Positions 1-11,772 of a stretch of DNA of 64,000 nt are shown here, piece after piece (the stretch's first letter is position 1; each line of letters starts with the position of its first letter). Under the pieces are notes generated by a model. The model saw nothing but the letters and a program-made list of their open reading frames with translations. It had not been told where the DNA came from and did not search any database. This DNA is from Polyodon spathula (Eukaryota; Chordata; Actinopteri; Acipenseriformes; Polyodontidae). The stretch spans positions 3,205,001-3,269,000 of the forward strand of contig NC_054553.1 of NCBI RefSeq assembly GCF_017654505.1, read 5' to 3'. The position numbers and the translations under genes are program-made.

Positions 1-31
1 TTATTCACAATAACAAACACACTTCCCTTAA

Positions 32-34
<3 letters not shown>

Positions 35-104
<70 letters not shown>
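35..104. repeat. (CA)n microsatellite
   Basis: Uninterrupted CA dinucleotide run of about 70 bp. Simple repeat, likely length-polymorphic. Confidence 0.97.
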
Positions 105-106
<2 letters not shown>

Positions 107-539
107 TTATCTAAGTAATTATACCAATATCATGTTTCAATGTTTTAGTTGTTTTTTTTTGTTTGTTTTTAAGTGTATTGACTCATGTGTTTCATAAGTA
201 CACAGCAGTCAATGCAGGAGCGTGTTATCAAACACAATTAAGTGGAATTTAACATTAAAAAAAAGATTAAACATATCTAGGAGATTAAAGCCAGCGCCCC
301 AGAGAATGGAAAGATTATCTACACTGAGCCGAGCTGGGTTCTGCTTTCAGTTTACTCAGCTTCGATGAACACACTGGTGACATTTACAAAGAAGAGCAAT
401 ATGAGAGAGAGCCACAAGTGCACTGGAGGAGATTAGCAACATGCGTTCAGTGTAAGCAAAAGTACACAGTGCACTGTCAGTCTGCAGGCATGTATGAGGC
501 ATTGAGCATTCAGGACCCTGAGAACGGCTTCTAAAAGGA

Positions 540-705
540 AGACTAGATGTTTGGTATCACCTTACATGAAGTGCCCCTAATTACTGTGTATTTATGTAGT
601 AGTTACTTAGCAAATACATGCGTACTTACACATCATTACAATGTATTATGCATAGATACAATGTACTTAATTTGTACATTTTGTTGCATGACATAACCCT
701 AAATT
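540..705. repeat. Half copy of palindromic dispersed element (copy A)
   Basis: Contains the shared string 'tagttacttagcaaatac' followed by 'gtacttacacatcatta' and 'acaatgta', as in the full copies at 15.2 and 23.6 kb. It ends in the middle segment ('gcatgacataaccctaaa'), so only the left arm is present. Confidence 0.7.
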
Positions 706-1574
706 TCCCCTTCATGGTACTAAAGAGATTTCAATGGCAATACAGGAGTTCTGTGTTTAGTGGCAATGGCACTGGTATGAGAAGCTGGTAGAAAGCTATC
801 AGAGGTAACTGGTTTCATGTTCTGATGTGCTTTACCAATGGCATTCCAATGGTATGAGCTACCACACACAGGGACTCTATCATAGTACCATAGTGCCACA
901 TCAATGCCACAATGTCAGGACCGGTATTGCCATATTTGATCTAGATCCATTGTGTTTCCATTCTGCTACTGATTCTACGTAGGATTTTCTTCAGGGTAAG
1001 TCACTGCTATCATAGTTGTACCAAAGCGACACTTTGTTTTTTTCTGTAAGGTAATGGATAAGAGAAGGTTTATTTTTCCTTTACCATATTACCTTTGATG
1101 CAGCTTTGATGTACGCTGAGGAAATGCAATTGGAAACATACCCGGTGACCTTTCAAAAGATGTGCTATGAAACGAATGTCTCGACAGAGCAGGCTTCAGA
1201 AGGATCCCAGTGAGTCTCTGGCTTCATGTCGTTCTTTACTGTAGGCTTTCTGTCTCTGAACTCAGCCCGAACCAACCATTTTATAGAGGCATCTTTTTGG
1301 TAACATTAAAAGCATGTCTTTTTCTGTTAAACAATACTTAACCAACTTTACTAGCTGTTTTTCAGTCACATTGTGAAGACATTCAATAGCAGTTTGAATA
1401 TGGCATGACTAGCCATGTAACTGCTTTGTAATACCAGGATAACCACCCATGCTTGCTGCTATAACTTGGTAACTACAGTGCAATTACAAAATGTGTTACC
1501 TGGTTTAACACCATGGCACAGGTTATTTTATAAAGGTTTTCTGCAGGAAATTTGCAGTTTTCACAGTTTTTCCA

Positions 1575-1755
1575 ATGACTATAGTACGCATTTGCCATAG
1601 TTTACCATGGTTTGCCATGGTTCTTTTTAATGTGGTTTACGATATCTCTATGGGCTGTACAATGCTTTCACTATTCTTTTCTATGCCTTCGCTATGCTTT
1701 ATTACATGTTGCTATGCTTTTACTATGGTAAACTTGTATAAGGGTATTCACAAAC
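1575..1755. repeat. Possible diverged dispersed repeat ('tatggtaaa' family)
   Basis: Dense in 'ccatggt', 'ctatgctt' and 'actatggtaaac' strings. Similar, shorter stretches in either orientation are at about 13780-13885, 29180-29275, 33240-33290 and 39250-39330. The similarity is by eye only and could reflect simple AT-rich composition. Confidence 0.3.
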
Positions 1756-2050
1756 TGTATTAAGCAATGTTTTGTTAAGAAGTGTTTTTTAAAAGTCTGA
1801 CACTGACGTGCATTGCCAGTGGTTCTTTACACACAGACCCCTCAGGGCCCTGGGGCCAAAACCGTGGTCAAGTTAGTCACTCTAAATACAGGCAGAAAAA
1901 AGTATGCTAGGTCTGAATTGGAAGAAACAAGGATTTTTAAAATACTGTGTTGATAAACAAATCTATTTTTATTTGTTTTCAAGTTAAATTAATGTACTTT
2001 GAATTAGTTATTAATTTAGCTGTTTGCTTGATTCAACTGCTGTGCATTGA

Positions 2051-2422
2051 ACCCGTAGATCACTGCACCCATAGATCACTGCACCCGTAGATCACTGCAC
2101 CCATAGATCACTGCACCCGTAGATCACTGCACCCATAGATCACTGCACCCATAGGTCACTGCACCCGTAGATCACTGCAACCATAGATCACTGTACCCAT
2201 AGATCACTGCACCCATAGATCACTGCAACCATAGATCACTGCACCTGTAGATCACTGCACCCATAGATCACTGCACCCATAGGTCACTGCACCCGTAGAT
2301 CACTGCAACCATAGATCACTGCACCTGTAGATCACTGCACCCATAGATCACTGTACCCATAGATCACTGCACCCATAGATCACTGCAACTGTAGATCACT
2401 GCACCTGTAGATCACTGCACCA
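2051..2422. repeat. 16-bp minisatellite, about 23 copies
   Basis: Tandem units of 'cccgtagatcactgca' with a few variant positions (cccg/ccca/aacc/cctg and a/g in 'tagatcac'). Variant patterns recur at offsets of 80 and 128 bp (5 and 8 units), suggesting block-wise expansion. Units are contiguous with no spacers, so this is not a CRISPR array. Confidence 0.97.
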
Positions 2423-5400
2423 TTGCCTGTGGGCTACTGCTGTATTATTTATACGCACAGGAACAGATTAATACAACATTGGAGGGATAAAAAAATGCAA
2501 TAAATATAAATCCTCTATATATTAAATGAAATTGCTTGTTTTCTGTTTTACTTTGTGCCACACATGCTGTAAATGCATAGCAAGGAAATTAACCGTTTTT
2601 CTCCTGTATATTGTTATATTTTTCCTTTAGGGGCAGGTTGCCATCTAATGGTTAAGATTTGCCATAATATGAATTATTTATGTATTATGCAGCAATAGAA
2701 GCAATAAGATGCTGCCTGAACATGAATTGTACAAATTGACTTGCATGAAAGTGTTATTGTGTGGGAACACACAGCTGGTCATTTGATCAATGTGGCTCTA
2801 GTCCTGAGGTTCTCAAGTCTGAACAATATCCAAGAGGGCCAGGCTCACACCCAGAAAGCAGTGCTGCTGAACTCCATGTGGTGTCTTCACTTACAGAATC
2901 CCATGAGGTCTCCTGCACACAGCTAAGCCCTGATAGAAGAGTTAGGCTTTTCACATACCTGCATATCAATAGGGAGGATTAACAATCAATTACGAGACTA
3001 TCAGATGGTTTCTTGGACCTCCTTACCTAAATTAACATTGCATGAAAAAGCTTTCTTTCATCCTGCAATGCAGGGTATAGGTATCTTCCTCTCTTAACAC
3101 TCTGACTTGGACCATATGGAGTCGCCAGACGTCTGTCAGGCTGACCCTCCCCTTCTCAGCAGCCCTTCCACTCCCCAGATCATTTTGTTCGGCTGCGAGA
3201 AATCCCCCTCCTGGGTTATAAAGAGCAGAAACATTTTCCACAAGTCCAAGCTGCTCACAAATCTCCCTGACATTTAAAGCAGCTGTGACATGAAACAGTG
3301 AGCAGTTTTCTATCGCAGTGAGTACAAGCAGCCTAAGGGTTCGGGTCAAAAGATATCAAACTTAGAGCCCTGTTTATTAAGGTTTGAAGTCAAAAACAGT
3401 TATGCTGTCGTCTTACCTGTTGAGGTAATTAATGTTGCATGATTTGAAAACACTGATAGCAATGGTCCTTGCTTTTAGCAGTGTGGTTCATGGTTCAGGA
3501 CCAGCTATTCTTGTGTGCAGCACAACCTGTTCTAAAAAAGGGGATCTATTTAAAGACCTTGTTTCTGGTGCAGTTCCCTTTAGTATTAATCATTTTAACA
3601 AGCTTCTGTTTTTGTTATGTATATTGCTTCCCAAGGCTAAACCAGGCAAAACAAGCCTGTAACACAATTAAGCTTTTCAGTGCAGTATAAATAATGAATG
3701 GACAACAAGGGGGGCTATTTCTAAAGTCTACAATCTTACTAACACACGCTTTTACATTTCAGAGGAACTGCACAGCTCCACAGAAGCCTGTGTTGTCTTC
3801 ATTTTAATTTCCACACCTGCTGTTGCCTAAAGCAGATTCAATTCAGTCTATAATGAACCATATGGTTCATTAAATGTGTTTGTTTACAATTTGTCTTTGT
3901 TATCATTTTGTTTTGCTATATCACACTGAGTTCTCATAATGAACTATGTATTTCCAATGACACACTGACTTGCACAACAATGCAGGTCTCTTCAGCTGCA
4001 TTTTAAAACCATGCTTCATTTTTTATAAAGTGTAGCAATGAGCTGTGATGGGTGGGAATGAGTATCTGTTTTAAAGCAACCTTAAAAAAAAAGAAAGAAA
4101 CTGGATTGCAACTGGGTTTTAAAAAGAAACGGACAACCTTAAATTATTCAAATTTAAAAAAACAGTTGCTGTTTTCATAGCTGATGTTCTTCAAATGGAA
4201 ATTTAAATATGAACATATGTTCAAGTCTATTTGTAAGTCAGGTTTAAAAGGCTAAATTGTAAAAATATGTCTTTAATCCTGACTACCTTTAATGCATGTC
4301 AAATAAGTTATGGAACTTTAAAATGGTGCATCCAACAAAACCCTCCTGTTTCTAGACGTCTTCCACAGTCCTTGACGGTGACATTGGTGGTCTGTGTGCT
4401 GTACTTTAGTGATAACAAATATATATGTTTGGGTTGAATGTAATGAATCCAACTTTGAAAAGCCATTTCAGTAATCTCAGTTTTTGTAAATGATACCTTT
4501 TTGCCCAATCTCATTTTTCACTTCCACAGCAGACACTGATAACAGCTAAAGCAGTTGGCATACAAACCGAGGGTTTCTACACTCTCCATTGGAAACCAAG
4601 ACATCACAGGCATTGTGCTATCATTGTTAAACAACCTTAAGATTGTGTGAGACCTGGCATGCAAAAAAATATATATTTTTATGGTTTACAGTCGCTGTAC
4701 CTGTTCTGATGACAGATTTAAGCTGAGCCTCAGTTCATTAAAGAGTTTCAGGTCTATTCTCGTGCTCAGGTCTGGAGTTATGTGTAGAACGTCACTACGA
4801 GAGGGTTCATTTGAGTGTGGTTCTTCATCAAGTATACTCCACTGTTGAGATCTGTAAAATGCATGGGGTATTTAGACTGTGGCGTCAACAGCTGCCATTC
4901 ATTTCTGATAACATTTCAATCATTAAAGTGGAGGCCCACCATCTCGAAGAAATCTACTGGAGAACAGGTACAAAATATCATCATCATTCATCTTGAGAGA
5001 GAAGACACTCATCCACAAATTGATAGTGTGGAAATGAAGAAAGATTAAAAAGTATGTTGAGTATACTGCCTCGTATGAAACCTGATCAAATATATTGATT
5101 GGAAATCTCAGAATTGTTGTAACATGTGAGCTACAGTAATTAATAATGAATGCAACTTTTGATACTTTCGACATGCATTAAAAATGTGAAAGATGTACGG
5201 CTTTGTAAACTGTTGTTTTGCTATTTGTCAGCTCCAAAGATACACAGCAGTAGTTTTATCAGCTCGTGAACCATGACAGACTGAGTGTTATGTCCACTAC
5301 AAAGGTCAGAAGAGGTTTGAGTTCTCAGACTCAATATAGTTCCATTAGAAGAGTCCCTGGGCATGGCTGACAGCTCATTCCTACAAACAGTGGGTAATAC

Positions 5401-8400
5401 TCTTGCTTTAAGAAGCTCGCGGTTTGCATGAAGACTTATTAATGCCAGAACGATGCATGCTGGGTATTATTTCCACTCTGATCATTTTGAATAGCTACCC
5501 ACGGACAGATGCATTGATAACTGTCAGACATGTCAGCTAAACCGCATACAGTGAGACCGTATGATGCTTATTATTGGATAAAAGAGGTTGATTGACTGCT
5601 TACAAATTAGGCTATGGCTTTAATCACCTTCTCTCAGCAGTTCTAAATGAGATTACTCCTCAGGGGGCCAAAACCTTTAAATTAGTGCCACTCGGAAGCT
5701 AGATGCCAATATTGTCAAAATGATGCTGTCATAATAAAGCCTGTGTTACCACTGGAGGAAAAAGAAGCCCTTCATTACTCTGTACTTGTGTTTCAACAAG
5801 CATCACAAGAGAACTCTTGTGGATTATTTGGGTCTTGACAGCATCGAGAGCTGGATCCTAGAAGTACTAAAAAGGCTGCTGCAAAAGGCAGCATTTCTTT
5901 TGCGTCTCTTTCTATCCATGAATTCATCACCCCAGGGTTGTCTACCTTTGTCTAACAGCAATTCGGCTAGAAAAGGGGTTGACTCACTGATATGGCCTCT
6001 ACATCAATGGAAATGTATTGTTCATTGCAACAAGAAAACGCAGCATGAAATACCTCACACAGTTTATTAAGTACAGCAAATCCTTGAATGTGGATGGTCT
6101 GTTTAACAGCAAGGTCTACAAATAAAAAGCTTACATTATCCACTTGTGTCTTTACTGCTACTGATATAATGCAATTATGTTGAGATAGTTAAAAGCAATG
6201 CACATGACTTTGAGTTTCAGCACATGACAGAAACAGAGATTAAGACAATACATTTTTAAGAGCGACAAAGCATTCTTAGTTTACAGACAGATACAAAAGA
6301 ACTGACCCTGAAAAAATATTAAGAAATATGTTATCAAATCTTGTTATGAAATAAGCTAATGCAAATGTATTTCAATTCCCTTAATATCAAATACACGGTA
6401 AATATCAGAACAGTTCATCTGTCGAATATCTAATATCTTATTTGTCTTTCAATAAGTAACAAGTTCATTAATCAGCATTACGTATTGTGCACCAGAGTTC
6501 GTTTCCTCCTCCTCAGCCTTAGCCTGCTTTTTAGCTCTGTCTAAAGGGGAGGGCAGCTATTTTATCTCCCTGCCCATGGCTTCCCTACAGTCAGCGTCTC
6601 CACTGATCTGTGAGCTAATTTATGGGCAGGAGTACCTCAAAAGATGAGTCCAAAGGCCAAAGAATGTAGTGTAAAAATATATATACTGTAGTAGTGTTGT
6701 CTGGTCTGGTAAATAACCTATCGCATTTCCTGACTGAACTGTTTATTATGTGTGCACACACAGACGCATTTTCAGTTGTGTTTGACAGCTTTTGTAAAGA
6801 GACCAATCATACAGACTAATGCTATAATTAATGGGATATTCTTAAAATCAACCTACTTCTAATCTTAGCAGTGAAATATCTGCTCCCCTCCAACATGTAT
6901 TTGGTGAAGTGTTAAGAATAAAAATTCTCTCATAGGGCCACTCATTTGCCCTTATGAGAGAAAGATATTGGTAAGCATGACAAAACCTGCTAGAGAAATC
7001 TTCTCTGCCTGGACAGAGCCAGTTCATCTAGAAAGATAAACGCTAGGATCCTCAGCAGTCTATCAAACAAAAGGTCAGTCTTCAAGTGTTAGAACAAGCG
7101 TATTAATCAGCAGGTTCCTACTACCCAGGGCTTAGTGAAATGCATTGCCCTTCGTCTGCATCCTTCACTCTGACCTGCCAAGCCAGCACATTCAAGGAAC
7201 CATCGCTGTGCTTCTTACTGAGACGTTCTGGGCGCCAGCCAACACTATCCTCACTATTTGCATTTTGCACACAGATGCACATAAGCAACTTGCTTCTACT
7301 GCATAAGCTCATCAAGGTCAGTGACTTTAAAGTTTGTAATGTTTTTTGTTGAGGATTTCAGGTTGACAAACGCGCCTACTAGGAACAAAAATGAAATAGA
7401 ATTCCAAGGCAAGTGCTTGGAGTATCATTTATTTAGGTAATCAAGATGCTGAAGGTATAATCAGCTGACCTGCAGGGACGTGCATGTAAAATGCAGACAC
7501 ACTGAAAAGGTTTATCAGAGAGTAACATCTGCCCTTGTACTTGTCTTGAAAGAGACAACTACAAATAGGTTAAGTTGGAATTGGGATTCCCATTGGAATA
7601 TAGTTTATTAAAAATCCCTCAAATATGCTTTCATTTTGACATCTCAAGAGCAAATTAGGAAGCAGATGTCTGAGTTCTAAATGTAAGTTGTGAAAAATGG
7701 TCTTGCCTCAGGCCTGTTCAGCGTCTGTGTGCCAATGGGAAAAAGACCTTGAACCAGTTTCTCAATACCTAAGCAGAACCGCCTTAAGAACCCTGTTCAG
7801 AATGCCCTTGTCATGTACCAGAAAATGATATTTTAATGAGGAAGCAATTTCTTCAGTGTACCATGACAATGTAATTCAATCATTAGCTTCTATTGTGTGT
7901 GTCTAACTTTTTACTTTCATTTTTTTTCCACTTGCAAATCTTAATTCCTTGTGGGGATCAAGTAACTTCAATGAAGAGGCATTTTCGCCTTGAAAAATCC
8001 AAACGCAAACCTCTCCACGTTGAGCTATTTCTGTCATTTCACAGCTCCCTCAGGTCAGAGAGCTTGATGTGCTCATTTTCAGTGAAGCAGCGTGCTGCGC
8101 CCTAGTTAGATTGATGTGCTGTGCTGTTTTATGGAGGTATGAGCACTGCGTTTTGCAGTGCAGTTTGTTTCAGGGCTCATGCATTTCAAACACACACTGC
8201 AGCCTACTTCAGAATCCATGTCTCTGAAGTTCTGCTTTTAGTAAGAATTTCACAGGCAATGATCCAGCAGATGTTCCATTTGGGAGTCTTTATTGAATTC
8301 AGCTTGGTGTTCTTGCCAGAGTCACATACAATATGCAGGCTCCATATGGCCAGACATCGTTGCCGTTTAATGCAGCTCCAAGACAGCTCCACTTCGTTCA

Positions 8401-9959
8401 TGTCGCATTTCCCTCAACAAGAGCGAGGAGAAGCAATTACTTGATGTTCAAATTTAAAGAGGGGGGTTGGCGACAGGTCACCTGAGCAGCCGAACTGCAA
8501 AGGATAACTGTTTTTTCATCGCTGTCTCTTAAAGAGTTATTGATTTGCATTGTAACTGCGTTTTTTATGCTTTGTGCACTGCAGTGTTTGAACGTATCCC
8601 TTAGTGATTTAGCTAGTACACAGTTCAGAATGATTACAGCTCAATATCAGAATAAACCTTTAATACAGACAGTATCCAAACTGTGCTATGCTATAAAAAA
8701 GGCAACAATATTGATATTCTAGGCCATTACGCTCGAACATTTGTCTTAAATGCAGGGTTAGACAAAATTCTCGCACATTCTGAAAGGGATGACAGTTCGA
8801 CAACTCGAATCATAAAAATGACTTTCGTGCAACTTTTGGCCCACCCTGTATCCTGCCATTATTATTGAAGCCCACAGTTCAGTGAAAGGCAAGTGAAAAT
8901 GGCAAGGACCACAAATAAACAGAACAGGTTGTAGTATCCATTGCACGCACTCACAGTGAGACACACCCTGTTTCTCTTTTAATGTATCATCACTGGACAC
9001 ATTACAAGCTACAATGCACTGGTGTTGTGGTTTTTACCAAACAGTTTCATATTTGTTATTATAAGTTCCATTGCATAAAGGATACCTTTGGGACCCTAAC
9101 AGAATTATAGCTTTATACTATTTTTTGGTTGAAATTCTTGCAGAACCATTAGCAGCCAACAGCATCGCCAGTGATGACAGCTTAATGAATTTGGAACAAA
9201 TCATGCACTGTGGTCCGAATATGGGTGCTGAGATGGTACGTTGGTACAATGATGTCACACCATTATCATAAAAGATCAATGGAAATCTTTAATGCAAATG
9301 CTTCATTGAAGTTTGTTGTCAGCAGCCATACACAATGCAATTTGACCAAAATAATTCTGTATTTTAATATAGAACTATTAAAGGTAAAACTATTGAGAAA
9401 CAAAGGGGTTGGTTTGATCAGACTACACCCTGGATAGCTGATTGTTAGAGCAAAGTGCACCTGGATTCCATCAGCCACTTATCTTTAGGAGTGATTCTAG
9501 AATAACCACAGAGAGGTTGCTAATACAATCCAGGCAGATAGCCTTGTGCAGAAGAATGCTCTCAAATGATCCCACTCAACCCACAGCTCAAGCTGATAAA
9601 CGTTTTAATCAGCAGTCTTGTTTGAAGTTGAAGTTCATTCCACATCGGAACCAGGATTTTACTGCTACTGTAGCTGAAGTTTACATCAGTGTCGACATTG
9701 AAAGCTCGCTGAAAGCCTTCCTCCTTGCCTCTTCTTAGATTCAATGGTTGTGTCTTTGAAGTCTGTCGTTCAAAGAATCTCACAGCTCGGGGATGTGATC
9801 TAGAATGCCCACAGCAGCTAAGAGACAGGTAAGAGAACAAACAAGTCCAGCCCTCTGCGCTGACTGCTTCACTGCTTCACCGAATCACACTGTTCACTTC
9901 TTACATGTTAAGGATGAGTTTAATTCTAAACAACGCAGAGTTAACAAAACAGCAAACAG
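2423..9959. other. Gene-free interval
   Basis: Only short chance ORFs are present, none with recognisable domains or flanking splice sites. A possible transposon end is at 8821-8850 (annotated separately). I see no RNA gene. Confidence 0.45.
8821..8850 (-). repeat. Possible DNA-transposon end
   Basis: On the - strand this reads 'tacagggtgggccaaaagtt'. It resembles in style the 'cagggtg..ccaaaagt' ends of some mariner-type elements. No matching inverted end or transposase was found nearby, so the assignment is weak. Confidence 0.25.
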
Positions 9960-10078
9960 CCTATATTAAATACTACATTGTACTTATACATAATAAAATT
10001 AGCATTATGTGCAAGTACACATGTATTTACTAAGTAAATACACATTAATTAGAGACACAATGTAAAGTGTTCCCTCAA
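9960..10078. repeat. Half copy of palindromic dispersed element (copy B)
   Basis: Carries the right-arm strings 'gtacacatgtatttacta', 'agtaaatacac', 'attaattagagacacaat' and the terminal 'aaagtgttcc'. These match the right arm of the full copy at 15.2 kb. The left arm is missing. Confidence 0.65.
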
Positions 10079-11500
10079 TTTATCAATTTATTTAACTGTA
10101 GGGGATAATATTATCTTTTGGACACATCTTCTGAGATTCTCGGAGGCAAGAACAAAACAACAACGATGAAAAAGTGTTTTTTTCGTTTGAATAACTAAAA
10201 ATAAATGATAGACTTAGATTGAAACACTGAGATTGAAATTGCTGTAATGCATATATTTTTTTGAATAATGCTGTTTGTTTGTTTTTTTCTTTTGGAAGAC
10301 AATTCATTAAGAAAAAGCATCAGAAATAATTAACTTCAGGCAGAGCCATCGTTACAGTACTTGCTAGATGATACCGCGGCAAAAGCAAAACAAAAAAAAC
10401 GACAGGTAACGACAGCTGCACAGGATTGTGATGTTATTATAAACTGAAAAATTGTTTTGTGCACACAGTCTTTTTAAAATGTTTGTGAGTGACCTGAGGG
10501 AGGTGTTAACTGATGGCATCCAGTTGCTTCAAACTCATTTCATTGAGATTATGGACCCGGTTTTCCACTGTGGGCAAATTACCCAAATCATGCATTTACT
10601 ATGGGAAGGACGCAGTGTCTACACACAGTGTGAAATACAGTCCATGAGTCTGAGATTTGTGTTTGCAATAAGCCATAGTAATCAGCATCAGTGTTTATCT
10701 ATACAGCCAGTGCAAAACAATAAGCATTCATTCATAGAAATAGACCTCATGCCATATGCTATGTATGTTTTTATTTAATGGATTTAACCTTCAGTTTTAC
10801 AAAGAACAGAATTTTAATGGAGCGTCATAGATGTGCAATTCTCAGGTAATTTTGGATTGTTTCTCAGCAAGCGGGCAGTGAGGGTGTGATGAGGATGATA
10901 CCCTTCTCCCTAGATCAGCAGCCCACTGAGAGGTGATTAATAATACTGTCTGCCTTCTTACTCTCTCACTGCTATAGCTCCCCAGAGGGCTGCTAACTCC
11001 AGTGTGGGGCTGTCTCTTCAGCAAAATAAATAAACACACGCTGAAGGTGAAGCGTGCTCAGTTAGATGATGGGGCTGTGTTTGACAGCTTGAAATCCATT
11101 CGCAAACCCTTCTTTCATTACCACGGCCCCGCCGTGCCAGAGCCACTCTGCTTTTCCATCTCATGCTCTTCTTTGGCGAGTTATAACCCCTGACTGAGTC
11201 GGTGAAATTGAATAGAATTTTGCATCTGGTTTGAATGGGCTGGTGTTACAGATTTCGCTGCTGATAAACCAAGGGGAAGGATCACTTACCAGAATTATTA
11301 TCACTAGGGAGCAGCACGGTAATTGCCAGTCACTAGGTGGCACTCTAGAGCTTCATGCTTGCAAATATAAACCATATGAAGGAGTGAGATTTGGAATGCT
11401 GTTGCAATCAGTTGTTTTTTTCTCTAAGGCTAGTTATAGAAATATGATAAATAAAAAGGTATGTTGTCCAATTTCTGTTGCCAGGTTCTTTGAATGTCCG
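10079..11500. other. Gene-free interval
   Basis: No convincing coding or RNA feature. ORFs here lack domains and splice context. Confidence 0.4.
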
Positions 11501-11504
11501 TCAA

Positions 11505-11540
11505 CGACACACACACACACACACAAACAGACACACACAT
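11505..11540. repeat. (CA)n-like microsatellite
   Basis: Short run of 'acacacac' with an 'aaacag' interruption, directly upstream of the SINE. Confidence 0.85.
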
Positions 11541-11555
11541 CGCTGGTAGAAGTAG

Positions 11556-11772
11556 AAGGCTGTGTGGTCCAGTGGTTAGAGAAATTGACTTGTAACCAGG
11601 AGGTCCCCGGTTCAAATCCTGACTCACTCACTGACATACTGTGTGACCCTGAGCAAGTCACTTAACCTCTTTGTGCTCTGTCTTTCGGGTGAGACATTGT
11701 ATACAGTGACTCTGCAGCTGATGTACAGTTCACACACCCTAGTCTGTGTAAATCGCCTTGGATAAATAATAC
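11556..11772 (+). mobile_element. tRNA-derived SINE (CORE/MIR-like) with LINE-2-type tail
   Basis: The head is tRNA-like: 'tggtccagtggttagag' is an A-box region and 'ggttcaaatcc' a good B box, with 'cttgtaacc' in the place of the anticodon loop (tRNA-Thr-like). The body contains 'gtgtgaccctgagcaagtca', the signature of MIR/CORE-SINEs. The 3' end 'aatcgccttggataaataat' matches the tail type of LINE-2 elements, seen again in reverse at 25.9 kb. It is not a functional tRNA gene, since the acceptor stem is lost and the body continues well past the tRNA. Confidence 0.85.

Larger units (their letters stand above)
105..2050. other. Gene-free interval
   Basis: No exon-like reading frame, splice-flanked ORF or RNA gene seen. 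The only structure is a half copy of the palindromic element (540-705) and a stretch at about 1575-1755 rich in 'ccatggt', 'tatgctt' and 'tatggtaaa' motifs that recur elsewhere in the window. Confidence 0.5.

Noticed and set aside
2051..2422. CRISPR-like array
   Set aside because: Units are contiguous 16-mers without spacers, in a vertebrate genome.
11556..11632. A tRNA-Thr-like gene
   Set aside because: The A and B boxes are good, but the acceptor stem does not pair and the sequence continues into a MIR-like SINE body and LINE-type tail.
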